In this document: in pieces, positions 1 through 6,039 of the stretch
Layout: each line of letters begins with the position of its first letter
Position numbering within the stretch: position 1 is the stretch's first letter
DNA from: Streptomycetaceae bacterium
GTDB taxonomy: Bacteria > Actinomycetota > Actinomycetes > Nanopelagicales > Nanopelagicaceae
DNA: 7,523 nt
Assembly: GCA_027488165.1 (NCBI GenBank)
Contig: JAIYCF010000044.1
Location: 1-7,523, forward strand
Direction: 5' to 3'
Made by a program: the position numbers and the translations under genes
The notes under the pieces: generated by a model
Databases searched by the model: none
What the model saw: the letters and a program-made list of their open reading frames with translations, nothing else
What the model was told of the DNA's origin: nothing

Positions 1-1047
1 ATCATGCGCCGACTTGTTGAAGCCGGCACCAAGATTGTGCAACTTGGTTACAACGTCGAAGGTGAAGTTGATGATGCAGTTGATCAAGCGCAAGCAGAAG
101 TCTATGCAGTTACCGAACGCCGAACCTCAGAAGATTATGTACAACTTGCAACGTTGCTACCTGAAGCCCTCGATGAGATCGAAGCGATTCAAAAAGGAAC
201 AGGCATTGAAGGCGTTAAGACTGGTTTCCGAGATTTAGATTTACTTACACATGGTCTGCACCCAGGCAACATGATTATTTTGGCAGCGCGTCCTGCAGTC
301 GGTAAATCAACGCTCGGACTTGATATCGCACGACATGCATCAATTCACGATGGCAAAACTTCAGTTATCTTCTCGCTCGAAATGTCGCGCTCTGAAATCA
401 CAATGCGTATGTTGTCTGCTGAAGCGCGCGTTGGTTTAAATAATATTCGCGCCGGTCAATTAAGCGATGAAGAATGGTCGAAACTTGCGCGCCGTATGGG
501 CGAAATTTCAGCAGCGCCTTTATTTATCGATGACTCTCCAAACCTTTCAATGATGGAGATCCGCGCTAAAGCCCGTCGTCTAAAGCAACGCCATGACCTC
601 AAATTAATTGTTATCGACTACTTGCAGTTGATGACTAGCGGCAAGCGCGTAGAAAACCGTCAGCAAGAGGTATCTGAATTCTCTCGCCACCTAAAACTTA
701 TGGCGAAAGAGTTAAACGTTCCGGTTATCGCGATCTCACAGCTCAACCGTTCACCAGAACAACGTTCTGATAAGAAGCCGATGCTTTCAGACCTTCGCGA
801 ATCAGGCTCTATCGAACAAGATGCTGACGTAGTTATCTTGCTCCACCGCGATGATATGTATGACTCACAGAACCGCTCTGGCGAAGCAGATCTAATCGTC
901 GCTAAGCACCGTAACGGTCAAACTAAAACTATTACTGTTGCTGCACAACTTCACTTTGCACGCTTTGCAGATATGGCGCCGAGTGCTGGTACAGGTCGCG
1001 ACTTCACAGCGCCGCAAGAACCACAAGATGGCGCCTGGAACGAATAA
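1..1047 (+). CDS. dnaB: Replicative DNA helicase DnaB, C-terminal part (5' end outside the window)
   Basis: This is the hexameric helicase that unwinds DNA at the replication fork using ATP. Position 1 is already in frame, and the ATG at 4 lies inside the protein, so the primase-interacting N-terminal domain (roughly 110 residues) is missing because of the window edge. Counting from that ATG, I see the linker (1-65) and then the RecA-like ATPase. Walker A is ARPAVGKS with G100-K101-S102. Walker B is LIVIDYLQL with D205. The SQLNR motif with Q246 follows, then the RESGSIEQDAD segment, and a KHRNG motif whose K301 and R303 match the lysine and arginine finger that contact ATP across subunits in DnaB structures. 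The catalytic core is intact and no intein interrupts it. The tail after FADMAP is a short polar extension. The gene converges on the EamA gene with two bases between stops and no terminator hairpin. Confidence 0.97.
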   Translation: MMRRLVEAGTKIVQLGYNVEGEVDDAVDQAQAEVYAVTERRTSEDYVQLATLLPEALDEIEAIQKGTGIEGVKTGFRDLDLLTHGLHPGNMIILAARPAVGKSTLGLDIARHASIHDGKTSVIFSLEMSRSEITMRMLSAEARVGLNNIRAGQLSDEEWSKLARRMGEISAAPLFIDDSPNLSMMEIRAKARRLKQRHDLKLIVIDYLQLMTSGKRVENRQQEVSEFSRHLKLMAKELNVPVIAISQLNRSPEQRSDKKPMLSDLRESGSIEQDADVVILLHRDDMYDSQNRSGEADLIVAKHRNGQTKTITVAAQLHFARFADMAPSAGTGRDFTAPQEPQDGAWNE

Positions 1048-1049
1048 AA

Positions 1050-1970
1050 CTATTTAGCGTTACTTTTTGCTCGGTCGGCGATATAAATTCCAATAAGCAC
1101 AATCGCTCCACCAAATAACTGAATCGCGCTCCAAGATTGCGATAACCAGATCCATGCAAATACTCCTGCGATAACCGGTTCAAGCATTCCGATAACGCTA
1201 GATGTTGATGCGCTTAATCTGCGAATACCGCCAACAACAAAAAGATAAGGAACTAAGGTTCCAAAAACAATAATGTAGGCGATGAGCAACCAGCCAGGTG
1301 CGCTGTATTCACTAAAACGTCCTTGCATATTAATTTCGGTTGTAAAAATCGCTGTAGGAAAATTCCAGATCGGTAGTACTAACGACCAGAAAAGCCCGGC
1401 AACGCCCATTCCCCAAACAACCATCGCTTGGGCAGAACGTTTTGTGCCTTGCGATTGGCTCATCAAGAAGTAAACCGCCAGTGCCAACGCTGCGCCGAGT
1501 GCGCCCAAAGTTCCTAGTAAATCAAATACAAAACCTTGCCAAGCTTTTGCAACCAAGATCAAACCAAGTAAGGAGAGCGCAATCGCTACCCACATATCTT
1601 TTGCGACTACAGATTTACGAACAAATTTAATCCAGAGAACGATCCAAATCGGAGCGGTGAATTCGATGATCAAAACCAAGCTAAGCGGAACACCGCGTGA
1701 GATACCGATGAAATAACCGAGCTGAACCATGGCGTAGCCAAAAACTCCGTAGAAAAGCAGGGTCGGAATTTCGCGACGTTCGGCTTTTAGCGAATTACGA
1801 TCTTGAATATAGGTAATCAAGAAAAGGAGGAAGAAGGTACCGATGGCGCGGACTTGAGCCAGGCGAAATGTCGTCATATGGTCGAGGACCAAGGTGACGA
1901 TTACTCCGTTCATGGAGAAGAAGATCGCACCCATGACTAGGTAGAACTCGCCCCGATGCTTATTTAGCAT
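1050..1970 (-). CDS. EamA-family (drug/metabolite transporter superfamily) ten-helix permease
   Basis: This is a 306-residue integral membrane protein of the DMT superfamily, whose members mostly export amino acids, metabolites or drugs; the substrate cannot be read from sequence. I see about ten hydrophobic helices, near residues 8-29, 36-55, 68-89, 94-117, 124-142, 148-171, 181-203, 226-247, 254-277 and 281-299. They are arranged as two EamA repeats of five helices. Family-typical segments are EFTAPIWIVLW (103-113) at the end of repeat one and GMLEPVIAGVFAWIWL (261-276) in the matching place of repeat two. The C-terminus is basic, as expected for a cytoplasmic end. The ATG at 1968-1970 is chosen because it begins just before helix 1 and sits 6 nt after a TAGGCT -10 element; no Shine-Dalgarno precedes it, which fits leaderless expression. 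The acyl-CoA dehydrogenase gene lies 49 bp upstream on the same strand, so some read-through is possible. Confidence 0.92.
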   Translation of the reverse strand: MLNKHRGEFYLVMGAIFFSMNGVIVTLVLDHMTTFRLAQVRAIGTFFLLFLITYIQDRNSLKAERREIPTLLFYGVFGYAMVQLGYFIGISRGVPLSLVLIIEFTAPIWIVLWIKFVRKSVVAKDMWVAIALSLLGLILVAKAWQGFVFDLLGTLGALGAALALAVYFLMSQSQGTKRSAQAMVVWGMGVAGLFWSLVLPIWNFPTAIFTTEINMQGRFSEYSAPGWLLIAYIIVFGTLVPYLFVVGGIRRLSASTSSVIGMLEPVIAGVFAWIWLSQSWSAIQLFGGAIVLIGIYIADRAKSNAK

Positions 1971-1976
1971 TGGGCG

Positions 1977-1982
1977 AGCCTA
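1977..1982 (-). promoter_or_regulatory. -10 element TAGGCT of a leaderless promoter for the EamA gene
   Basis: On the minus strand TAGGCT is followed by six bases (CGCCCA) and then the ATG. It matches the actinobacterial TANNNT -10 consensus, and the spacing puts the expected transcript start on the start codon. The 9-mer GATAGGCTC is identical, at identical spacing, to the one before dcd. The -35 region is weak (TTAGGC at 17 bp), which is common for actinobacterial promoters. The promoter lies in the 49-bp gap after the dehydrogenase stop, so the transporter can be transcribed on its own. Confidence 0.65.
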
Positions 1983-2019
1983 TCTTAAATTGGTTATACG
2001 CCTAATTAGCAAAAGTTAT

Positions 2020-3846
2020 TTAGAAGGCGTTTTCGGAGATATCCATGATCGAGTTATCGGTTGCTTCAACGATCTTTCGATCAGCGGTGATATGTGGCAG
2101 ATAATTTGTCACAAAGAACTTCGCTGATGCGATCTTGCCGGTGTAGAAATCTGCATCCTTTGCAGATGCGCTCGGCAAACGCTCAGCAGCGATATCTGCT
2201 TGGCGCAATAACAACCATGAGGTGATTATGTCGCCGACTGCCATCAATACGCGTGATGTATTTAAACCAACCTTATAAATCTCTGGAGCTGATTCTTGTG
2301 ATGCCATGGCATGTCCAACAAGAACGCCGACCATGCCATTTAGATCACCGAGAGCCTTAAGTAGCGCTTGCTTCTCTTCTGCATGTGCACCGCCTGCTTC
2401 AGCAAATGTTTGGATCTCTTTTCCAAGAAGTCCAAGTGCTTTTCCGCCATCTTTAACAACTTTACGGAAGAAGAAATCAAGACCTTGAATAGCAGTTGTG
2501 CCTTCATACAAAGTATCGATTTTGGCATCGCGAACATATTGTTCAAGTGGCCAATCTTGGGTAAATCCGGCGCCACCAAATGTTTGTAGCGATTCGGTAC
2601 CAAGAAGTGTCCAAGATTTTTCAGAACCGTAACCCTTAACAACCGGCAGCAAGAGATCGTTAAGCGCTTCCATTGACTTTACTTTTGCTTCATCGCCGGC
2701 TTCGCGAGCAAGTTCGATCTCATCCTGAATTGTCGCGGTGTACAAGACAAGGGCGCGCATTCCTTCAGAGTATGACTTCTGCACCATCAACGAACGTCGT
2801 ACATCTGGGTGATGAATAATCGTTACGCGTGGGCTCGCCTTATCGTTCATAACCTTCATATCGCCGCCTTGTACGCGGGTTTTAGCGTAAGCAAGAGCTT
2901 GCTGATAACCAGCAGAAAGTGTTGCGATCGCTTTTGTTCCAACCATCATGCGCGCAAATTCAATAACCTTAAACATCTGCGCAATACCTTCGTGAACATC
3001 GCCAAGCAAATAACCAACTGCAGGCTCTTTCTCACCAAGGTTTACTTCGCAGGTAGCAGAGACGTTAAGCCCCATCTTGCTTTCAAGTGATGTTACATAA
3101 ACGCCATTGCGCTTTCCAAGATCACCAGTCTTGAGATCAAACATAAACTTTGGAATCAAGAAGAGTGAAAGCCCCTTAGTTCCTGGTCCGCCACCTTCGC
3201 GACGAGCAAGAACGAAGTGCATAACGTTCTCGTAGAAGTCTGCATCACCTGATGTGATGTAGCGCTTGGTGCCAGTGATATGCCAAGTTCCGTCTGCTTG
3301 TTGCACGGCCTTGGTGCGACCTGCGCCAACATCTGAACCGGCATCAGGTTCTGTTAACTGCATCGTTGCGCCCCAGTGGCGATCAACCATTAACTTCGCC
3401 ATCTGCTTCTGGTCTTCAGTTCCTAAAACATATGCAACATGTGCAAATGCATAACCAGATGCGTAGATATGAATTGCAGGGTTTGAACCCAAAACCATTT
3501 CGGCAATCGCCCAACGAACTGCTGCTGGAACTTTTGTTCCGCCTAAATCAACTGGCGCATCAAGACGCCACCATTCGCCATCGATATAAGCTTTGTAAGA
3601 TTTTTTGAAACTTTCCGGAAGTGTGACATTTCCAGTCTCTTTATTTAGTAGAGCACCAACGCGATCTCCTTCAACGAAAGATGCGGCGAGATCGTTCTCG
3701 GTTAAGCGCTTCATCTCTTCCAGCATGCCCATCGCGGTCTCGCGATCGAGTTCGCTGAAGATGGAAGTTCCCAGCACCTTCTCGGTTTTAAAGAGGTCGA
3801 AGATGCAAAATTCGATATCGCGCAGGTTGGCGTTGTAATGGCTCAT
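2020..3846 (-). CDS. fadE5: FadE5-type long acyl-CoA dehydrogenase
   Basis: This FAD-dependent dehydrogenase introduces the alpha-beta double bond into acyl-CoA, the first step of beta-oxidation, in the cytoplasm. At 608 residues it belongs to the enlarged subfamily (about 600 aa) that includes mycobacterial FadE5 and the DMSP-pathway enzyme DmdC, rather than the usual 380-aa form. In order I see a short N-terminal cap (2-34), the N-terminal helical domain (about 37-157), the middle beta domain with TEPDAGSDVGAGRT (165-178), the C-terminal helical domain with QTFGGAGFTQ (421-430), and the LYEGTTAIQ motif whose E448 is the expected catalytic base. An extra helical C-terminal domain (about 468-600) follows. 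From memory the sequence tracks mycobacterial FadE5 closely, including the MSHY...NLRD start. That supports the ATG at 3844-3846 over the in-frame TTG two codons upstream. It is divergent from dcd across a 78-bp gap. Substrate chain length is not readable; a DmdC-like role is less likely. Confidence 0.92.
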   Translation of the reverse strand: MSHYNANLRDIEFCIFDLFKTEKVLGTSIFSELDRETAMGMLEEMKRLTENDLAASFVEGDRVGALLNKETGNVTLPESFKKSYKAYIDGEWWRLDAPVDLGGTKVPAAVRWAIAEMVLGSNPAIHIYASGYAFAHVAYVLGTEDQKQMAKLMVDRHWGATMQLTEPDAGSDVGAGRTKAVQQADGTWHITGTKRYITSGDADFYENVMHFVLARREGGGPGTKGLSLFLIPKFMFDLKTGDLGKRNGVYVTSLESKMGLNVSATCEVNLGEKEPAVGYLLGDVHEGIAQMFKVIEFARMMVGTKAIATLSAGYQQALAYAKTRVQGGDMKVMNDKASPRVTIIHHPDVRRSLMVQKSYSEGMRALVLYTATIQDEIELAREAGDEAKVKSMEALNDLLLPVVKGYGSEKSWTLLGTESLQTFGGAGFTQDWPLEQYVRDAKIDTLYEGTTAIQGLDFFFRKVVKDGGKALGLLGKEIQTFAEAGGAHAEEKQALLKALGDLNGMVGVLVGHAMASQESAPEIYKVGLNTSRVLMAVGDIITSWLLLRQADIAAERLPSASAKDADFYTGKIASAKFFVTNYLPHITADRKIVEATDNSIMDISENAF

Positions 3847-3855
3847 GAGCAAATA

Positions 3856-3861
3856 ATGCTA
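3856..3861 (-). promoter_or_regulatory. Candidate -10 element TAGCAT for the acyl-CoA dehydrogenase gene
   Basis: The minus strand reads TAGCAT, then nine bases (TATTTGCTC), then the ATG at 3846. It fits TANNNT, and a start about 7 nt downstream would leave a leader of only about three bases. No Shine-Dalgarno is visible before the ATG. The spacing is less exact than for the dcd and EamA promoters and no good -35 is seen, so this is tentative. Confidence 0.35.
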
Positions 3862-3912
3862 CCCACCAGTAACTTACGCAAGCCCTATCCCTGCCTTTTT
3901 ACCGCGGTCGGA

Positions 3913-3918
3913 TAGGCT
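3913..3918 (+). promoter_or_regulatory. -10 element TAGGCT of a leaderless promoter for dcd
   Basis: TAGGCT at 3913-3918 is followed by CACGCC and the GTG start at 3925, giving a 6-nt spacer that places the expected transcript start on the first base of the start codon. There is no Shine-Dalgarno upstream. The -35 region is poor (CTGCCT at a 16-bp spacing is the best match). A perfect 8-bp palindrome ACCGCGGT (3901-3908) lies in the spacer. Confidence 0.65.
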
Positions 3919-3924
3919 CACGCC

Positions 3925-4503
3925 GTGCTTCTAAGTGACCGCGATATCCGCTCTGAAATCAACGCCGGCCGCGTCGCCGTCGAACCATTTGAAGAGGCGA
4001 TGATCCAACCTTCATCAGTTGATGTCCGCCTCGATAAATTCTTCCGCGTCTTTGAAAACCATAAGTACTCAGTTATCGATCCATCGATCGAACAAGCAGA
4101 GCTAACTCGCGAAGTCGTAGCCGAAGATGGCGAGGCTTTTATTTTGCACCCAGGCGAATTCGTTCTGGCGAGTACATATGAAGTAATTACCTTGCCCGAT
4201 GACATTGCAGGACGCCTTGAAGGAAAGTCATCACTTGGCCGCCTTGGGTTGCTAACCCATTCAACTGCCGGATTTATCGATCCTGGATTTTCTGGACACA
4301 TCACTCTCGAACTTTCCAATGTGGCGAATCTGCCGGTAAAGCTATTCCCAGGAATGAAGATCGGTCAGCTCTGTCTAATCAAACTCTCATCTCCCGCTGA
4401 GCATTCATATGGCAGCGCAAAGTATGGCTCTAGATATCAAGGCCAACGTGGACCAACCGCGAGCCGCTCTTTCTTAAATTTCCACCAGAGCAAAATCAAG
4501 TAA
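3925..4503 (+). CDS. dcd: dCTP deaminase, probably the bifunctional dUMP-forming type
   Basis: This soluble trimeric enzyme deaminates dCTP toward dUMP, feeding thymidylate synthesis and keeping dUTP low. The 192 residues cover the whole family length. Visible motifs are QPSSVDVRLD (28-37), HPGEFVLAST (75-84), RLEGKSSLGRLG (97-108), the active-site strand THSTAGFIDPGFSGHITLELSN (111-132) with E129 as the expected catalytic glutamate, and the nucleotide-closing tail YQGQRGPT (171-178). A115-G116 match the Mycobacterium tuberculosis bifunctional dCTP deaminase:dUTPase, whereas the monofunctional E. coli enzyme has His at the second position. I therefore infer direct dCTP to dUMP conversion. The start is GTG: it begins the conserved MLLSDRDIR sequence and sits 6 nt from a TAGGCT -10 box. 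lemA follows after 66 bp. Confidence 0.96.
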   Translation: MLLSDRDIRSEINAGRVAVEPFEEAMIQPSSVDVRLDKFFRVFENHKYSVIDPSIEQAELTREVVAEDGEAFILHPGEFVLASTYEVITLPDDIAGRLEGKSSLGRLGLLTHSTAGFIDPGFSGHITLELSNVANLPVKLFPGMKIGQLCLIKLSSPAEHSYGSAKYGSRYQGQRGPTASRSFLNFHQSKIK

Positions 4504-4512
4504 TCCGCAATA

Positions 4513-4534
4513 AACTAGTAAGGAACTAGTAAAG
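4513..4534 (+). repeat. Tandem 11-bp repeat in the dcd-lemA gap
   Basis: AACTAGTAAGG (4513-4523) is followed directly by AACTAGTAAAG (4524-4534), 10 of 11 bases identical. Each copy contains the palindrome ACTAGT, so two copies of it sit 11 bp apart, about one helical turn. This would suit a paired protein site, but no function is shown. A TANNNT box, TAAACT (4511-4516), overlaps the first copy and could be a lemA -10 with a leader of about 47 nt; that is weak because no -35 is visible. Confidence 0.6.
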
Positions 4535-4551
4535 GGAATACATCCTTTACT
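4528..4551 (+). other. Hairpin in the lemA leader or after dcd
   Basis: AGTAAAGG (4528-4535) pairs perfectly with CCTTTACT (4544-4551) around the 8-nt loop GAATACAT. It begins 24 nt after the dcd stop and ends 18 nt before the lemA start. No T-run follows, only TAAGGGG, so it is not a standard intrinsic terminator. It could be a weak dcd 3' end, an mRNA stabiliser or a leader structure close to the lemA ribosome binding site. The second copy of the 11-bp repeat overlaps the left arm. Confidence 0.5.
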
Positions 4552-4552
4552 T

Positions 4553-4558
4553 AAGGGG
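4553..4558 (+). promoter_or_regulatory. Weak ribosome binding site for lemA
   Basis: AAGGGG lies 11 nt before the lemA ATG. It is an imperfect Shine-Dalgarno at long spacing, but it is the only purine-rich stretch there. It begins one base after the hairpin's right arm. Unlike dcd and the EamA gene, lemA therefore appears to have a true leader. Confidence 0.4.
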
Positions 4559-4569
4559 TTGAATTAACT

Positions 4570-5121
4570 ATGGAAATAATTATCGCGCTCGCAGTTGTTG
4601 GCTTACTAGCTCTCTTCTTTATTGCTCAATACAACCGACTCATCCGCCTAAATATCAGCGTTGATGAATCATTTGCGCAGATCGAAGTCCAGTTAAAGCG
4701 CCGCTCCGACTTAATCCCAAATTTAGTTGAAACAGTTAAGGGCTATGCCGCACACGAACAAAGCACATTTGATGCCGTTGTTACAGCGCGCGCAAAGGCA
4801 ACAACCGCTTCAGGCGTTGCCGATGTTGCAGCCGCTGACGGTATGTTGACGCAAGCGCTACGTGGTTTGCTAGCAGTCGCCGAGGCCTACCCAGATCTCA
4901 AAGCATCAGCTAACTTCTTATCTCTACAAGAAGAGCTTTCAACAACTGAGAATAAAGTTGCCTTTGCTCGCCAGTTCTACAACGACAATGTTCGTAACCT
5001 CAACACCGCTGTAAAAACCATCCCGACCAACTTTTTCGCAGGTTTTGCAAAGGTTACAGAGCGCGAATTTTATGAAGTTGAAGATCCACAAGAACGTAAC
5101 GTGCCTAAGGTAACTTTCTAA
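4570..5121 (+). CDS. lemA: LemA family membrane-anchored protein
   Basis: The 183-residue protein has one N-terminal membrane helix (about 2-19) followed by the all-helical LemA domain. Family hallmarks are LKRRSDLIPNLVETVKGYA (42-60), AYPDLKASANFLSLQEEL (106-123), the TENKVAFARQFYND segment (126-139), and the ending FAKVTEREFYEV...VPKVTF. Length and motifs are complete. Biochemical function is unsettled in the family; LemA genes very often sit beside HtpX or other M48 metalloproteases or TPM-domain genes, which points to envelope protein quality control. Here htpX begins 6 nt after the stop, so the two are almost certainly co-transcribed. The ATG is preceded by AAGGGG at 11 nt, and the membrane helix starts at residue 2, leaving no room for a later start. 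Confidence 0.95.
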   Translation: MEIIIALAVVGLLALFFIAQYNRLIRLNISVDESFAQIEVQLKRRSDLIPNLVETVKGYAAHEQSTFDAVVTARAKATTASGVADVAAADGMLTQALRGLLAVAEAYPDLKASANFLSLQEELSTTENKVAFARQFYNDNVRNLNTAVKTIPTNFFAGFAKVTEREFYEVEDPQERNVPKVTF

Positions 5122-5127
5122 CAAACA

Positions 5128-6039
5128 ATGGCAACAAATGATTTTCGTGCCCAAGAGAGCGCAAATAAAGGAAAGACTTACTTTCTTCTTGCCTCAATGG
5201 GTCTGCTCACCGGACTTGTTGCATATGCCGCGCTAACTTATTTTGGCGCTGGCACATCAACTTTCATGGTGCCACTTGCTGTTGGCATTTCACTGATTGG
5301 CGTCTGGGGCTCTTATTACGGATCAGATAAATTAGTTTTAAAGATGACTGGCGCAAAGTTGATTCAGCGCGAAGATAACCCCGAACTCTTTAATGTAATT
5401 GAAGAAGTCGTAATTGCAAGTGGTCTACCAATGCCACAGGTTGCAATCGTCGTAGATTCTGCGCCAAATGCCTTTGCAACAGGTCGCGATCCTGATCATG
5501 CACTAATTGCATTTACTACTCGCATCTTGGAAGTTATGGATCGTGACGAACTACAAGGCGTTATCGCCCATGAGATGGCGCACGTTGCCAACCGCGATAC
5601 TTTAGTTTCTGCAGTTGCTGCAACAACTGCAGGTGCTATTGCGATCTTGAGTGATTTCCTAATGCGCATGATGTGGTTTGGTGGTGGACGTCGCGATCGT
5701 GATAGCAATGCAAACCCAGTTATTCTTATCGTTTCGCTCTTTGTTTTAATCTTGGCGCCAATTGCTGCAACGCTTCTCAAGAGCGCAATTTCTCGCCGCC
5801 GTGAATCACTAGCTGATGCAACAGCGGTTTCATTCACCCGTAATCCGGCGGGTCTTCGTAAGGCACTTGAAGTACTTGCCGCGGATTCAACAGTGGTGCA
5901 TCAGAAATCAAATGCGGTTGCGCATATCTGGATTGAATCACCGCTAGATGGCAAGGCAGTCTCCAAGATGTTCTCTACCCATCCACCAATTGAAGAGCGC
6001 ATCGCAACTCTGCGCGCTATGGAGTCTTTGGGAAACTAG
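5128..6039 (+). CDS. htpX: HtpX-type M48 membrane zinc metalloprotease
   Basis: This integral membrane endopeptidase has its active site on the cytoplasmic side and degrades misfolded membrane proteins in the best-known homologue, E. coli HtpX. The 303 residues are full length. I see two N-terminal helices (about 17-39 and 44-64), the conserved NAFATGRDP (114-122), the zinc motif HEMAH with H148, E149 and H152, two further helices (about 158-182 and 197-217) separated by a charged glycine-rich loop (185-196), the third zinc ligand E226 in RRRESLADA, and the family C-terminal motif FSTHPPIEERIATLRAM (282-298). All catalytic residues are present. The start ATG follows the lemA stop by six bases with no Shine-Dalgarno, so translation probably depends on coupling to lemA. 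Its stop TAG overlaps the kinase stop on the opposite strand within CTAG (6036-6039). Confidence 0.95.
   Translation: MATNDFRAQESANKGKTYFLLASMGLLTGLVAYAALTYFGAGTSTFMVPLAVGISLIGVWGSYYGSDKLVLKMTGAKLIQREDNPELFNVIEEVVIASGLPMPQVAIVVDSAPNAFATGRDPDHALIAFTTRILEVMDRDELQGVIAHEMAHVANRDTLVSAVAATTAGAIAILSDFLMRMMWFGGGRRDRDSNANPVILIVSLFVLILAPIAATLLKSAISRRRESLADATAVSFTRNPAGLRKALEVLAADSTVVHQKSNAVAHIWIESPLDGKAVSKMFSTHPPIEERIATLRAMESLGN

Noticed and set aside
4..6. ATG at position 4 as the start of dnaB
   Set aside because: The frame is open to the window edge and the residues after it belong to the middle of DnaB, so the gene begins outside the window.
2340..2642. Open frame of 100 codons on the minus strand inside the dehydrogenase gene
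   Set aside because: It is out of frame within a clearly conserved coding region and has no independent start signal.
3850..3852. TTG as start of the dehydrogenase
   Set aside because: The conserved family N-terminus begins at the ATG two codons later, and the TTG is only three bases from the candidate -10 box.
3918..4319. Open frame of 133 codons on the minus strand opposite dcd
   Set aside because: It lies antisense within a conserved gene, has a low-complexity Ser/Arg-rich translation and shows no family motif.
4528..4551. Intrinsic terminator after dcd
   Set aside because: The stem is perfect but not followed by a T-run, so it is listed as a hairpin only.
5496..5837. Open frame of 113 codons on the minus strand opposite htpX
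   Set aside because: It covers the conserved protease core on the other strand and has no recognisable domain or start signal.
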